Source: Glandiceps talaboti
Taxonomy: Eukaryota > Hemichordata > Enteropneusta > Spengelidae
Reading direction: 5' to 3'
Length of the DNA: 64,000 bases
NCBI RefSeq assembly: GCF_964340395.1
Contig: NC_135566.1
Span: 11,036,501-11,100,500, forward strand
Below, piece by piece: positions 46,301-63,376 of the stretch (within the stretch, counting starts at the first letter, position 1; each line of letters starts with the position of its first letter). The translations under genes and the position numbers were made by a program. The notes below the pieces were generated by a model. That model did no database searches. It had not been told where the DNA came from and was given only the letters and a program-made list of their open reading frames with translations.

Positions 46301-49300
46301 CATAAATGATACAGAATTTGGTAAATGTGTTGAGGAAATCCAGTCAACTGTCTAAGAATGCCAGGAGACAATATTTAATGCCAATTAAGTCATGTGTTAT
46401 AACTTAATATCAACACTATACTACAGGAGTTTAATCAATGCGGTGTCAGTATTTTCAGTATTTATACACAACTTGTCCTACTTTAATTCTAAATGCCGTC
46501 TGCTTCCCAGACTAAAGTTAGTTTTCAATGTAAATTTCATCACGCTAGAAACATAGCCTAGTCTGGGTGCCAGCTGTGTTGTGAGTGAAGGTATAAATCG
46601 TAACGATACTGTATAGGAACTAGACTAAACATAGCCATACTATCTGTCATTACCCCCCAGACTCCTATACATTTCCCATGCCAGATGTGGTCATGAACCT
46701 TAGTTTTATTTTGGTATTTAGAAATTTGTTAACAACATTAGGGAATAGTTTGATATAGAACTGTGCTGATACAAATTAATGTGTCTGTTTGATTTCCTGT
46801 ACAGAGTATAGAGGTGGCAGCAACCAATGAACAATTTGACCCACCCATCAATTTAGATGGTAAAATGATTATTGATATGAAAGATCCTAATAGGCCAAGG
46901 TTTACTAAAGAAGAACTTAAAATGGTACTTAAAGAAAGAATTGAATTAAAAACACTAGTGTTTCAACTTGAAGAAGAACTGTCACACTACAAGTAAGTCA
47001 TTATCTGCATGCATACATAAACAATATTTGATCTGACAATACGTTAGTATGTACAATCGATTGTAAATACATACATACATACATACATACATACATACAT
47101 ACATACATACATACATACATACATACATACATACACACATACACACGTACACACATACACACATACATACATACATACATACATACATACATACATACAT
47201 ACATACATACATACATACATACATACATACATACATACACATGCATGCATGCTTGCTTACTTGCCTGCTTACTTACTTACCTATCTATCTACCTACATAC
47301 CTACCTACCCACTTACCTATCAACTTACTTACTTACTTGTACCCCAGCATGGGCATTACATTTTGACTGACAGTTACTAATGAGGGCACTGACCAATTAG
47401 GACACCAAGGGAAAAATTATGAAGAAACATGTATCAGCCATGTATAAAATTATCTAATTTGAGTGCTGCAAGTATATTTTCCCATATGTATGTCATCCAA
47501 GCAAGACTGATTAGACCCAGGCAATCACATGACCCCTGACACAATGTGTGTTTACTAGGTGGTATCTCATAGACTGTGTGACATTGTACCAATCATCAAG
47601 AAATAGATTTTTGGGTATTGATGTCATTAGCCGAATTGTGTTTTGTTGATGAAGAAATGCTATGAATACTAGTGGAAGTTATCATAAATATTGTGATGCC
47701 ATGAGTACTTTGTTGTCTGAGTGTCATGAATGTCTGGCTGTCTAATGAATTATGACAATAACATTGCCAACATAGTCATACCTGGTATTTGTCCACTATA
47801 ATGTAATAGCTATTTTTATCACAAGTAATGATGTTTGTCGATAACAAATGTTGACACACATGTCTTGATGTCAGTACAACAATATTCGACCAATTGTATC
47901 TCTTAGTCTGTTTCAAGCTGTGCTAAAACTACCTACTGGCAGCAAGTTTCTCTGTTGATCACAGTATAATCTCTCACTCCCTGATGTTTCTTTGTAAACA
48001 AATTGTTGATAAGGCTGGCTAGTCACTCCACAGATAACATGACACACATACACTCACTCACTTCACTCAGACGGTAAACAAACAACTCCAACATTTGATG
48101 TTAAATTAGCAACTAGAACACAATACAACATTGCAACTTTGTTTATTATACCAGAGTAGATATCCCCACAGTGTTGATATTCAGAAGACTCTACTTAAAA
48201 CTCCACGGTGAAATCTACACCAATTAAACACCAGGGAGTGAAAGATTACACTGTGGTCAATAGAGAAACTTGCTGCTCGTAGGTAGTTTTTAGCACAGCG
48301 TGACACAGGCTAAGAGATACAGTTGATTGAATATTGTTGTAAGTCAGTGCTGAACTCGTGTATCAGTAACTCCATGCTTGGTGAATGTAGGGTTTCTGAT
48401 CAAAAATCAAAACACGAGGGATAACTGTATGGACTTCTCCATGGGAAGAATATGACAACAACATTGACTAAATTTGAATTTGATTGAAGTTAATGATTGT
48501 CTTGTAAATTATTCTACATAACTCAGATTAATCTAAGTATTTGTTATCAAATCACCAGACCGGAAGAATCTGATGATATTCATGTTGATGGAAGTGACGA
48601 GAAGAATGGCAAGTTGGAGGAAAAGAAGAAAGAAGAGAAACCAGTTCAAAGTGAATCTGGTATCAGGAAACTGTAAGTATATATTGGCAACATGAGATTT
48701 CACAATGTGTAAATCTGCTGTCTATCTTAGGTTTGTTATGCTATAGACGTGAGATCTTGATTTCCAAAGTACATTATCTCTATCTAGATTCATAGACTTA
48801 CCAACTCAAGATCCGGATTTCCAAAGCACACATCTATATCTAGCTATAGATTCGCTTACCAACTCAAGATCTTGACTTCCAAAAGCACAAGTCTTGTCAT
48901 ACCTATAGTGGAATCAAGATGGGATGAATGGTTAGAGTGGCCAGTTTGGAATCTGCAGGTTGCAGGTTCAAGCCCTGTCACTGCCATTTGTTTCTGAATG
49001 GCTAAAGTCCTTGGGCAAGATTTGAACCACGACGGTGCCTCAGTCAACCCAGCTGTATAATTGGGGATCTGGTAGGATAGAATTTGCAATGTGAATGCTT
49101 TCATCCTATGTGCTCATAGAGGCTGCAATGGATTGCATGCCTCCCAGAGAGTTCAGGAAGTAAAGGGCAGTTGTGCCGATATCTAGAATTCCATGCCAAG
49201 GGTAATACTACTACTAGTAATTATAAATCACTTTGAGCACAGAGTGGGAAAGCGCTATGTCTAACATTATTATGATTATTACGTATTATTACATTGTTTG

Positions 49301-49834
49301 AATGTATCACTTTAATTTTTCAATCTATATATATCATCTAGGAGGATAAATTTAAAGTGTTCTCATCCTTCTTTCTGTCTTTTGTTTACTACTAGATTCA
49401 AATTCTTTTCAAGAAAGAATGAAAAGAAGTCCAAACAAACAGAGACAAGTAAATCATCAGAGAACAAAGACAAGAAGGATGAGAAAGAGGAAATTGCTGT
49501 CTCAAGTCCTGATTCAGTTAGTAGCGGAGTCATCGTGGTCTGTGACACTCCACCAGAACTAGAAACCAGTGTGGAAGAGCTGGAATCACAGTGTGATATC
49601 AACAATGGTAATGTGGAGAGAACTCAGTCAGAAATGTCTACCACAAAACAAGAGCAGATGTCAGGAGGTGCTACAAGTGTGTTTTATACATCAGATGATT
49701 ACCTGCCTTCAGTGCAAGAAGAGGACGATACATTTGAGTCAAGTGGGGATATGGAATCACCGACGTCATCGGGAGATTGGAGAAAAAATAGACCAAAGGA
49801 TTTCAATAAGGGATCAAGAAGCAGTATTATATGA
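40376..49834 (+). CDS. RILPL1: RILP-like protein, closest to RILPL1 (7 coding exons)
   Basis: Rab effector family, linked in vertebrates to membrane transport, ciliary protein content and binding of phosphorylated Rab8/Rab10. Exons: 40376-40633, 41016-41151, 44430-44548, 45188-45364, 46805-46992, 48559-48672, 49396-49834, giving 476 residues with all phases matching. The second exon uses donor ATGG|GTCAGT; the stronger-looking GTAAGA three bases later would break the frame. The RH1 domain fills about residues 1-90 (EVYEIAASIGKELEKLID, LMPKIIISLEKLEAV). A long coiled coil follows (VDRQRDEIRAKDRELK is almost as in vertebrates). The RH2 domain is at about 255-293 (DPNRPRFTKEELKMVLKERI). GIRKLFKFFSRK at about 328-339 matches the conserved C-terminal motif of RILPL1. 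The last 130 residues are acidic, Ser/Thr-rich and not conserved to my eye. Vertebrates have RILP, RILPL1 and RILPL2; this single gene may represent their common form. Confidence 0.92.
41322..41400. repeat. (GTAT)n microsatellite
   Basis: About 19 tetranucleotide units in RILPL intron 2. Met-Tyr-Val-Cys frames across it are artefacts. Confidence 0.97.
41745..41875 (+). mobile_element. SINE 3' fragment, copy 2
   Basis: Matches the 3' half of the tRNA-like SINE at 48905-49285: CCAGGGAGTTGAGGAAGTA, then GGTAATAATTGTAAAGCAC and TTTGAGCACAGAGTAGG, with an ATTATT-type end. It lies in RILPL intron 2. Confidence 0.65.
41876..44429. other. RILPL intron 2 remainder
   Basis: A/T-rich intron sequence without recognised exons. 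The only repeat seen is a reverse SINE fragment at about 43921-44002 (contains CAATCCATTGCAGCCTCT). Confidence 0.5.
43921..44002 (-). mobile_element. SINE internal fragment, copy 3
   Basis: Reverse complement of the middle of the 48.9-kb SINE: AGAGGCTGCAATGGATTG followed by a GGGAGTTGAGGAAGTTAT segment. Confidence 0.6.
47067..47240. repeat. (ATAC)n microsatellite
   Basis: Long ACAT repeat with a short CACA-containing interruption near 47133-47163, followed by degenerate TTAC/CTAC units to about 47335. It starts about 75 bp into RILPL intron 5. Cys-Met-Tyr-Val frames on the minus strand are artefacts. Confidence 0.97.
48905..49285 (+). mobile_element. tRNA-derived SINE
   Basis: A tRNA-like head carries an A-box-like stretch (GATGAATGGTTAGAGTGGCC, about 48923-48942) and a B box GGTTCAAGCCC at 48965-48975, spaced as in RNA polymerase III promoters. 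A roughly 250-bp body follows. The tail CACTTTGAGCACAGAGTGGG is shared with the copy at 41.8 kb, and the element ends in ATTATT-type repeats. It lies in RILPL intron 6. Confidence 0.7.
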
Positions 49835-51689
49835 ACTATTATATTACAAATACAATGGCAAAAAACAGATCCTGTGATTTCATTGAGGGGACAAGCAGCC
49901 AAATTATATGACATACACACTGTATTTACAATAGTAGAATGGCACAACTAGATATTAACAACCCTTGCACAAAGCCTAATCATATGAAATACTAGTACCT
50001 ATAACAGCAGTGGTAAATACTGTCTCTGTATCAGGGGTAAACATTGTCTCTGTATCAGGGGCAAACATTGTCTCTGGTATATGAAAATGTCCCTTCTCAT
50101 TACACCTTGTGATGAGAACAGAAAACGGTTGGTAAAGAATTTGTTTATGTCCAGCATTATAATACTACATTTAGGTACTGGTATTTGATGATAGTACTTA
50201 TTATTCTGTATGCCCCTTCATACCTTCATCAATGTAATGTCTGCCCTAGTAGAGGCTATTTGTAGCTTCAATTCTTAAGATCTCCCTTCACCCCTGTATA
50301 GAGTTTATCTGTAGCTTCAATTCTAAGATCTCTCTTCACCCTTAGTATAGAGACTAGCTATCTGTGGCTTCGAATCTCTCCTCACCCCAATTCAAACCAT
50401 AGATAGCCTCGAGACTGTATCTTATCCACAATTGTTAAATCTCTCTCATACTTGTAGATTATGACATCATTTTTAGTTCATTCTAACTCTTCCTTCATCT
50501 GTAAAATTAGACTTTTTATCAGACTGTACCTGTCTGGTATCATGCTATTCAAGTTGACAGCTACAGTGCCTTGCACATAAGTAGATACAAGTATAACTTT
50601 AGAGTTAGAAAAAATGAGCAGCTATTGTTTATCACATAGTGTAGTGATAGCTTGCAACAGTTATATATCCAAGTCAAAAGATTCAGTTCCATTTTATAGG
50701 AGCAAATTTGAGAGAGAGTTACGTAAATGAATTAGCTAATAGTTATGTAACACATTAGAAGACTTAATAATAATCACCAGCTTTTTAAACCTGGTGTTGA
50801 GAAATATTCATTAGTCTAGCACCAGTTACAAATTAGTTGACATTATGTCATCAGTTGGTGATGGTCTTGTTGCTTAGATTGTCAAGGCTTCCGTTTGATA
50901 TTAGGCGGTCAAAGCTCAAGTTGCACAGCAGGTGCACATTGAGAACATTTACACTGTGCATCAGAAGTACTGTCATTCTCAGTTTTTATTCAGCAACCTT
51001 CCGAAAGCAGATCCAAGGTCTTGTTACAAGATTAAGTTGGTGATAGAGTTTCCATCTTTCACCATCTCTGACATCAACCGGAACCAGAGAGGCCAGATAT
51101 ACATAACATTGTTAGTATTTAAATTTTTTTTCTTCACATTTTGCTGTTTGAATGCACAGTTGTATTAAGCATTATTACGGCTAGTATTTACAGATACATT
51201 TGACTAAACAAGGCCCTGTATGGTTTATACACAATAATAATAATTAATTATAATTATTGCAATAGTGTATAGAAGTTTTAGTGAAATTTACCAAGATTAG
51301 CAGGTGTTGAAATTTTTGCCAAACTCTTGATAGAGACATCTTGAAGCTAAAAAGTTCAGTTAAAGTGTTTACTTAATTTGTATTCTAAAACGTTTATAAG
51401 ATTTGTACAGTAATTAGAAAAAGGTTGGTGTAATTCTATCATTCTTAATAGTCGTAGTACTTAATGATAGTTTTGTAATGTCATACAGAATTGAAATTAC
51501 TAGTATTCTGTATAAATAGTTGGTGATGTAGTACTTACTTTGTATAGTAAACACCATAGGTCATGTATGCATGTATGTAGCTGGTGTTGGTAGTTTTAGT
51601 ACTTCACATCAGTGTTGTATATATCTCGTGTAGTAGTGGTGTCGTCAACACCTCCAGTGATGTTGGTATTGTTACTAGTAGAATCCAAT

Positions 51690-52180
51690 GGCATTGGTAC
51701 ATTTGTATTGTCAGAACCTCATTGTAGTGGTACCTCTCAGAGGGCAATGTACTGTCAGTACCTCTCAGAAATCATTGGTATTGTCTTTACCTCAGTACCT
51801 CTCATCACATTGAGTACCTCTGAGAGAGCATTGGTATTGTTAGTACCTCTCAGAGGGCATTGTACTGTCAGTACCTCTCAGACAATATTGATATTGTCAG
51901 CACCTCTCAGAAAACATTGGTATTATCAGTACCTCTCAGAAAGCATTGGTATTATCAGTACCTCTCAGATGGCATTGGTATTGTCAGTACCTCTCAGAAA
52001 GCATTGGTATTATCAGTACCTCTCAGAAAGCATTGGTATTATCAGTACCTCTCAGAAAGCATTGGTATTGTCAGTACCTCTCAGATGGCATTGGTATTGT
52101 CAGTACCTCTCAGAAAGCATTGGTATTGTCAGTACATGTACCTCTCAGATGGTATTGGTATTGTCAGTACCTTAGGTCAG
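51690..52180. repeat. 29-bp minisatellite
   Basis: Units of the form ATTGGTATTGTCAGTACCTC plus TCAGAAAGC, about 15 copies and most regular from 51900 to 52130. Since 29 is not a multiple of three, all three forward frames stay open and give near-identical repeated peptides. That is a repeat effect, not coding evidence. Confidence 0.95.
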
Positions 52181-52576
52181 TGCTATATTGTCAAGCTTTC
52201 TATTCAGTTTATTTTATGTTCGTATTTTTTTCTCTTGTTCAAGATATCTTTTCAAATCTGATGTACACTGGTAGCTACCCATATTAGTCCCTAGATCTGT
52301 AAATGTTACTACATTGTTAATACCCTACCAGTCCTCTATATTTATCACTATTAATGAGTACAGTCAAATTTTAGGAGTGACGATATTTTATAATATTAAC
52401 CAGAAGTCATTATTTTTCTTTAACTCCTAGTATTAGATCTGATTTACAACTGGGGTTTACAGGAAGAAAATAGAAAATATATACTAGTATATGTGCATGG
52501 TTTTATTGGTAGGTTTTTTATTTCTGTTGTCTTCCATCGTATTAGTGGTACAGTATATTTCATTTAGTTCAGCATT

Positions 52577-52928
52577 AAAGTGTGCTAATGTGGATGAGGA
52601 TAGGGTATTTATTTTGGATTTTTGATTTATAAAATAATTTTATCATGGCTTCCTACTTGTCAAGAAATGTGAAACAACATATGCCAAGTCCTTTCTTGTA
52701 ACTCAATTAATTGCAAAAGATTAATAAATGTGTAGTCTTTGTTATTGTATGTACAATAGCAAACTTTTTACACATTTTTTTTTAGCTTTTTACAAATTAT
52801 TGAGTTACAAACACATACTTTGTCAATGTTGTTTCACATTGATTTTTCCATAGGATGCCATGATAAAATTATTTTATAAATTAAAAATCCAAAATAAATA
52901 CCCAATCCTCATCCATATTGTCACCTTA
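52577..52928. mobile_element. Foldback element, family H1, copy 5
   Basis: Full hairpin: left arm with GTGGATGAGGATAGGG and TTTATAAAATAATTTTATC, right arm ending CCTCATCCATATTGTCACC. Confidence 0.7.
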
Positions 52929-54251
52929 TGGTATATCATGTCATTGAATTCAGCATTAAACCCTTACAGTGCTAACAAATAATATTTATAATATGTCAAA
53001 CATTTCGATAAAACAACTCAATGAATTTTGTCAAGAAAAGAGTTTTTGTATAATTTACTTGAAAATTGTGAAATAATTGATCCATGTTCAGAGTTATTTT
53101 TGTAAATTTAAGTTGAATTTATAGTGTATTGTTACACCCCAATGTCAGGGATGTGTTACAATGAAATTCAAATGACCAACATGAAAGGAATAGCCACAAC
53201 AGTGATTTTCAAGATAAACTCAATTGATAAGACCCCTGTATGTAAACAGTTACACTCTTTGGAAAGTTTATTTCAAACAATCAACAACATGTGTGGTATC
53301 TGATAAAAGGAAAATAGATGTCTTGTGTTCAATCTCAGTCTAAGGTTCAATCAATTGTATTGAAACATTGTCTATAAAAATAGTGTGCTTAGTAACAGTC
53401 AGTCTAGATATTGGTACTCTTGTATTTTACGACCTCCTGTTATCACATTGTGTATATTCCTTTCATGCTGGTCATGGGAATTTCATTGTAAATATATCGG
53501 ACAAGCGACTGCATAATGTTGTTTTAATTACAAGTATTTTGTATGTTTATAATCACCTTGTATACTAAGTACTTTCCTACCAGAATTGTTTGGAAAAATT
53601 CTTATTTTTCTGTAAATTTTTAGCACAAATCAATCTTATTTTAGTTTGAAAGTAATATACAAATTTTAAGTAAAACTTCGGTTAAAAACAATTGTAATTT
53701 ACAAAAATGTCACAAATGTTGAGTGCAAAATCTGATGAACTGAAATTCATCCAGTATGCTTTTATTATCAGTGATTGTAATTTAGAGCTTCTGTTTTTAT
53801 ATAATATATACTTAAACAATAGTGATTACTTGCACCAGATAAACATAAATTGATTATGTTATTATCCACAGAAAAAGGCTTTTATTTTTTTATACAGTTT
53901 TTCATTGATTTTGGATTACATGGTGTCTGTTTTTTAGCAAATAGTATCATGTGTGTATGCCTTTATACATTATAACATGTCAGTGAACTTGACAATCCAA
54001 ATAAAATCATTTGTTTCTATGTTAATTCATTTGATTGTCGTATTTTTCAAATCATAAAATTATCTAGCAACTATGGATTCATTGATCTGGAATATTTTGT
54101 ACGATATGGGTTAATCACATTTTATCATGTGTAGGGCAAGTTTAAACATTTGAACAGAAAGTTCAACATTTTGCTACATCCATCTTGACTTGTCAATGAA
54201 TATAGTATTGTCCATGCCACAACTCTCTATCTAAGGTGTGAGAAGAGAATC

Positions 54252-54342
54252 TATATTGAAGTCCGCCCCCTTGTGGTCTGGGAGATGTGCTACATCATGA
54301 CATGACAGATCTTCCAACCACAAGGGGGCAGGCTTCAGTATA
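54252..54342. promoter_or_regulatory. Palindrome with two outward-facing CTCF-core motifs
   Basis: An imperfect palindrome about 90 bp long, centred near 54297. At 54263-54276 the minus strand reads CCACAAGGGGGCGG. At 54318-54331 the plus strand reads CCACAAGGGGGCAG. Both match CCACNAGRKGGCRS at every position. It sits between the convergent 3' ends of RILPL and TMED2, a plausible place for a boundary. CTCF binding is inferred. Confidence 0.5.
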
Positions 54343-55186
54343 CAAAAGCCATGTCAAATCTTTTCTATGGAACAAACTAGAGGTTAAAGAACATATTTTG
54401 TAACATCATGGCTCTTCCTCTTTTTAATTGTAAGTCTAATCTTATGTGTATTTTTATCACTCTAAATGTTGTGCTGTCATGTCTAATGTAATACATTTGT
54501 CAGTACCATCGTTGCCACGGTGTCTTAAATATCCCGGTTATGAGGACCAAGTGCTGTCATTGTTATATTTCACCTGGTGAGGGCACTATGCTGCCAAGTT
54601 GAGGCAAGTCATACAAATACAAAACAGTGATGTTTTCACTAAAATTGAGGATTTCAAATTGTGTGGGCACTGCCCTTGATGTTCATAGCCTAGATCCCCT
54701 ACTTACCCAAAAGTGAACACTAATAATAGTGACATCCACACTTCTAGAACTGTATAATAGACTACTAATCTCCAAGAAATCATCAATTTGAACTGTCCAC
54801 ATATCGAATATATGTAAACTGGTGAACTGATCTTACATCTTGAGGTCAACCATTGGAAGTTTGTGTATGTATGTGTGTGCGAGTAATAAACTATTCTCAC
54901 TAAGACCTGGTGCATATACCAAATCTCAGAATCATAGGAATGCCACACAATCTTCTGTAACCAAGGAACATAGGATATACTCACATGTAACCTGTCTTTG
55001 CACATCTTCATTTGGAGAAACTCACTGCAATTAGCTTATGACAATTATACTTTCAATATTTTCTTCATTCAGCTAAGGAAAATACAAGTGAAATAATATG
55101 GGACCTTGTCACTACAAGTTGACAACCCTTTATGTTCCAAGTATATTTCAGATGAATGAAGAAACACACAGTAGACTTTGTGTACA

Positions 55187-55418
55187 AAAATAGACCCTTT
55201 CAGATTAATAGTTATTTCAGACATGATGTACAAATAGACCCTTACAAATTAAGTTATTTCAGACTTGATGTACAAATAGACCCTTACAAATTAAGTTATT
55301 TCAGAATCAATGTACAAATAGACCCTTACAAATAAAGTTATTTCAGAAGATGTACAAATAGGCCCGTACAAATTAAGTTATTTCAGACTTGATGTACAAA
55401 AAGACCCTTACAAATTAA
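55187..55418. repeat. Tandem repeat, about 42-bp unit
   Basis: About six imperfect units with GTACAAATAGACCCTTACAA and ATTAAGTTATTTCAGACTTG. It is near the presumed 3' end of TMED2. Confidence 0.85.
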
Positions 55419-55494
55419 TACTGTGCATGTTATGGTACATGACAAAACATTACACAATAAATACCACGGAAAAACAACACAAAACTTTTCATTG

Positions 55495-55515
55495 TTTATT
55501 TTTTTAAACTTTATT
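55495..55515 (-). terminator. Candidate TMED2 polyadenylation signals
   Basis: On the minus strand AATAAA occurs at 55510-55515 and 55495-55500. If used, the TMED2 3' UTR would be about 2.3 kb and would end roughly 1.5 kb from the RILPL end. Other AATAAA-like sites exist, so this is tentative. Confidence 0.3.
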
Positions 55516-55808
55516 TTCATTTTTCAATTTTGAGTAGGTACAAGATGTCTTTTCCTATGCAATGCTGTGATTGGAAATTACAATGCAATAAAAATTATGA
55601 TTCTAGTTTCAATTAAATAAAGCACTATGATTAATTACATAGAATGTTACATTAGTCTGTATGCATAATCTGAAACTTTAATTTGCTGATCTGAATATAC
55701 TGTAAAGAATCACCATTACTAGAATAGGGGGAGAGAGCTCTAGGAAAACTTAAAATTTTGATAAATCAACACACACACACAAATACATTTTCTCTCTCTA
55801 TAAACAGT

Positions 55809-55953
55809 GCTTTTGCTAAGGGTGGCAAGTTGGTAAAATCTACTGGGTGCCCATGTCATTTTACCTGGGTTTCCAAACAAATTACCATAGACTCTATGGG
55901 AAACCACTGACATTTTTAGCACTTTCTGAGGGTCCCCCAACCTTAGCAAAAAC
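55809..55953. mobile_element. Short palindromic MITE-like element, family M3
   Basis: Ends TTTTGCTAAGGGTGG on the left and the inverse CCAACCTTAGCAAAAAC on the right. The interior is also partly inverted (TGGTAAAATCTACTGGG / CATTTTACC). A related start occurs at about 60042-60085. Confidence 0.6.
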
Positions 55954-56449
55954 AATGATCAATATGAATCAAGGTAGAGTGTGTTTTAGCTGAAGCAAAG
56001 CATACTTGTAAGATATTCAGTGATTGGCAAGATTTGATTTTTTAAACATTAACATTTACATCATCTAATCTTATATCAGCCAATCAGCTTCAACTTCTTA
56101 AGTATGCTTTATTTCAGAGTAAAGGAAAAGTGATGAGAAAATAAAACTATACACTGACTGTTATTATGAACTATTTGTTTTGAAACCTCTGCTCTACAAT
56201 TTAAAATTACCAAGTGCAAACAAGTGTAGGATTGTTCATCTTAAAAGCTACGCAACTGATTTTTTTTGTAAGGAGTTTTTCTTTCTACATTCCTGATTAA
56301 ATGGGGGTTGATTTTAAAATAAAATGGTTTTGGGAAAGTACCAATGATTTCTGGATCAAAAAAGTTCATTTCAAGTATTCTTTACCATGTACTCTTAGAT
56401 GTTTGAAAACAACATAACCTGATCTCTATATTGTTCACAATACTTGTTA

Positions 56450-56541
56450 CTCTGTAAGGCAAGCCATGACAGGGCGCCCTCACACATCGGTCAACCACTT
56501 GGCCAGTGAGGGCAGCATAACATGATGTATCTTACAGTCTC
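56450..56541. mobile_element. MITE-like element, family M1, copy 4
   Basis: Starts CTCTGTAAGGCAAGCCATGAC and ends GATGTATCTTACAGTCT, with interior GCGCCCTCACACATCGG. Confidence 0.7.
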
Positions 56542-57825
56542 TGTGGAAGCAAACTGTAATATTTGAATTCTCTGGTCAAAATACGTCAGCTTTTAGCTAA
56601 GAAAAAAATTACCAAAACAGTTTGCAAACTGCTGAATAATTACCGGTACTTATAGTGAATGGCACAATCTATTTAAGACAAATGGCAAAATACAAAACTA
56701 TTCATTTTGTATCTTTTACAAAGTGTGACAGGAAAAGTGTGCAAAATTTAGTAGTGCCCCCCCCCCCTACTTTAATCATGTACAGCTAAAAATATAGTCT
56801 TACTGTTTCATTTCGGCCCATTAAGACATTAAAAGTTCACAAAATAAATTTGAACAGAGAAGTACACTGCACAGCAGTACAAAATGACAGCCAGTTTCAA
56901 AATAGAGATAAATATCTGTCTTGTTGTCTTTCATTCAAAGTTCTTGCGTGAAAAAAAATTGAAACTAAGAACAAATGGTTGCGGATTACTATTCTTGCAA
57001 AATCTGAACATTGTGTTATAAAATTGTAGTAAAATAATATTCCAAGTACATCTAGTGATAGTCACTACCTATACTTGAAATTATTACCATAGAATAATTT
57101 ATTTTCAATATGAATTTTTTCCATCATTTTCACTGTGTTGTTTCTCAGCTAATATATCTACCACATGATATAAATATTGACAGATATTACTTTGTGGGTT
57201 CATTATTCCTCTTTCTACAAGCAATGTATTTGTAAAAAAAAAAAATACAAGTTGGTAGTAATATGAATGGTCATTACCTATTTTTGATGGAAATTTATGT
57301 ACTTTGAAAATAAATTATTCTATTAACTTTTGATGTGTCATAGACATAATTCAATATTCGACATTGTTTTGGTACTATTGTGCAATAATGATTCATCTAC
57401 AGCTGCCCTGTTTCTAGGTGGGTATGCTGTGGACAAAAATTCTGACCCCATGATCACTGAATGTTATTTCAATAAACAAACATGCCATACTAATTTAGCT
57501 TTTACATGTACTACAAGAATGTGATTCTTATCTAAATGGCATACATAGACAAACATCGTTTTGAGAGACCAGTAATTTCTGTGCGATAAAGAATCAAGTT
57601 TTGACAACATTTCATGGAATGGCATACTGTATGCTTGAATTAGTGCTATGACAACACAAAATTTAGAATTCTGAATTAAACTAGCAGAACTGTTACTTGT
57701 CAAATGTTCCCACAATTACCACAATCTTGCATGTAATGTGCCAGCTGTGAGAATGTCATTCAAGTGATAATTCTACTAGTTCTAGGGTGAAGGGAAAGGG
57801 AAGGGAAAAAGTACAAAAATATGTT

Positions 57826-62614
<4,789 letters not shown>

Positions 62615-62954
62615 GTTTGATCCGCGATTGTCAAAATTTGTCAAATCTATCAATTTTCTAGAAGTAGATACACGGGGTTGAACTCTGCCACGTCGATTTT
62701 ACTTGACATGCGCAGATAGCAGCCTCGAACACGGCGTAAATTAGAAAAAAATTTATAAATTGGATGACTGCACAATTTCCAATCTTTAAACAACATTAAG
62801 ATAAAATATTATCTTTTAAATCAAGACAATAACTTATATTGATCATATTTACAATTTTTCTTCTACGCATGGTTGCTAATCATTATTTCAAGAATGATGC
62901 CGATGGCTTGCACGAGCCTACCATGTCATGGCGGTGATTTCTCAGAGCGGATAG

Positions 62955-63189
62955 GTGTACTTCGGTGTCCGTAAATTTTGTGTGTTTACATGTACGCAAC
63001 GAAGAATTCGAATTGAACATTCCATTGATTACTTGCATAAGGATATCATCTACAAAGTTGGAATTGTAAATTATTTCGATTCGACACATAGCAACATTAA
63101 TCCATCTTTTGTTTTGAGGGCACTAGTCACAGCGCTCTCGGACTCGGAGGCTACGTTGTCGGCGGACACTTGCAACTTCGACAAGTCAG
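62955..63189 (+). other. Candidate first exon of an unidentified divergent gene
   Basis: A plus-strand frame is open across this stretch and reaches a strong donor, GTCAG|GTAAGA, at 63189/63190. The segment is more CpG-rich than the surroundings. The last residues (LSDSEATLSADTCNFDKSG) do not belong to a family I recognise. No clear ATG opens the frame; the first codon at 62955 is GTG. No second exon is visible before the window ends. It could be a 5' UTR exon sharing the TMED2 promoter. Confidence 0.3.
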
Positions 63190-63376
63190 GTAAGACGGTG
63201 CACGTGCAGTTATTAAGAAATTTGAACAAGGAAATGGGCTAATTTTGAATAATACTTTCAGTAACCTAACATATTTCAGTACCCATGACTTGTGATTTTA
63301 TTCTTTCTGTCTCCAAGTTTGTCTTTGTGCTCCCTTACTAACGAAACCCGGAAGTCGGTGTTTTGATCGATCAATG

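Larger units (their letters stand above)
49835..54005 (+). other. Presumed RILPL 3' UTR and downstream region
   Basis: No further coding exon recognised. The first good AATAAA followed by a T/G-rich stretch that I noted is at 54000-54005, which would imply a 3' UTR of about 4.2 kb; earlier weaker sites may be used. Three near-copies of a CTCTGTATCAGGGG(T/C)AAACATTGT unit lie at about 50018-50075. The 29-bp minisatellite and an H1 hairpin are also within it. Confidence 0.4.

Noticed and set aside
51612-52287. Three overlapping forward frames of 113-187 residues with repeated peptides
   Set aside because: They arise from the 29-bp minisatellite, whose unit length is not a multiple of three; no family similarity and no splice structure.
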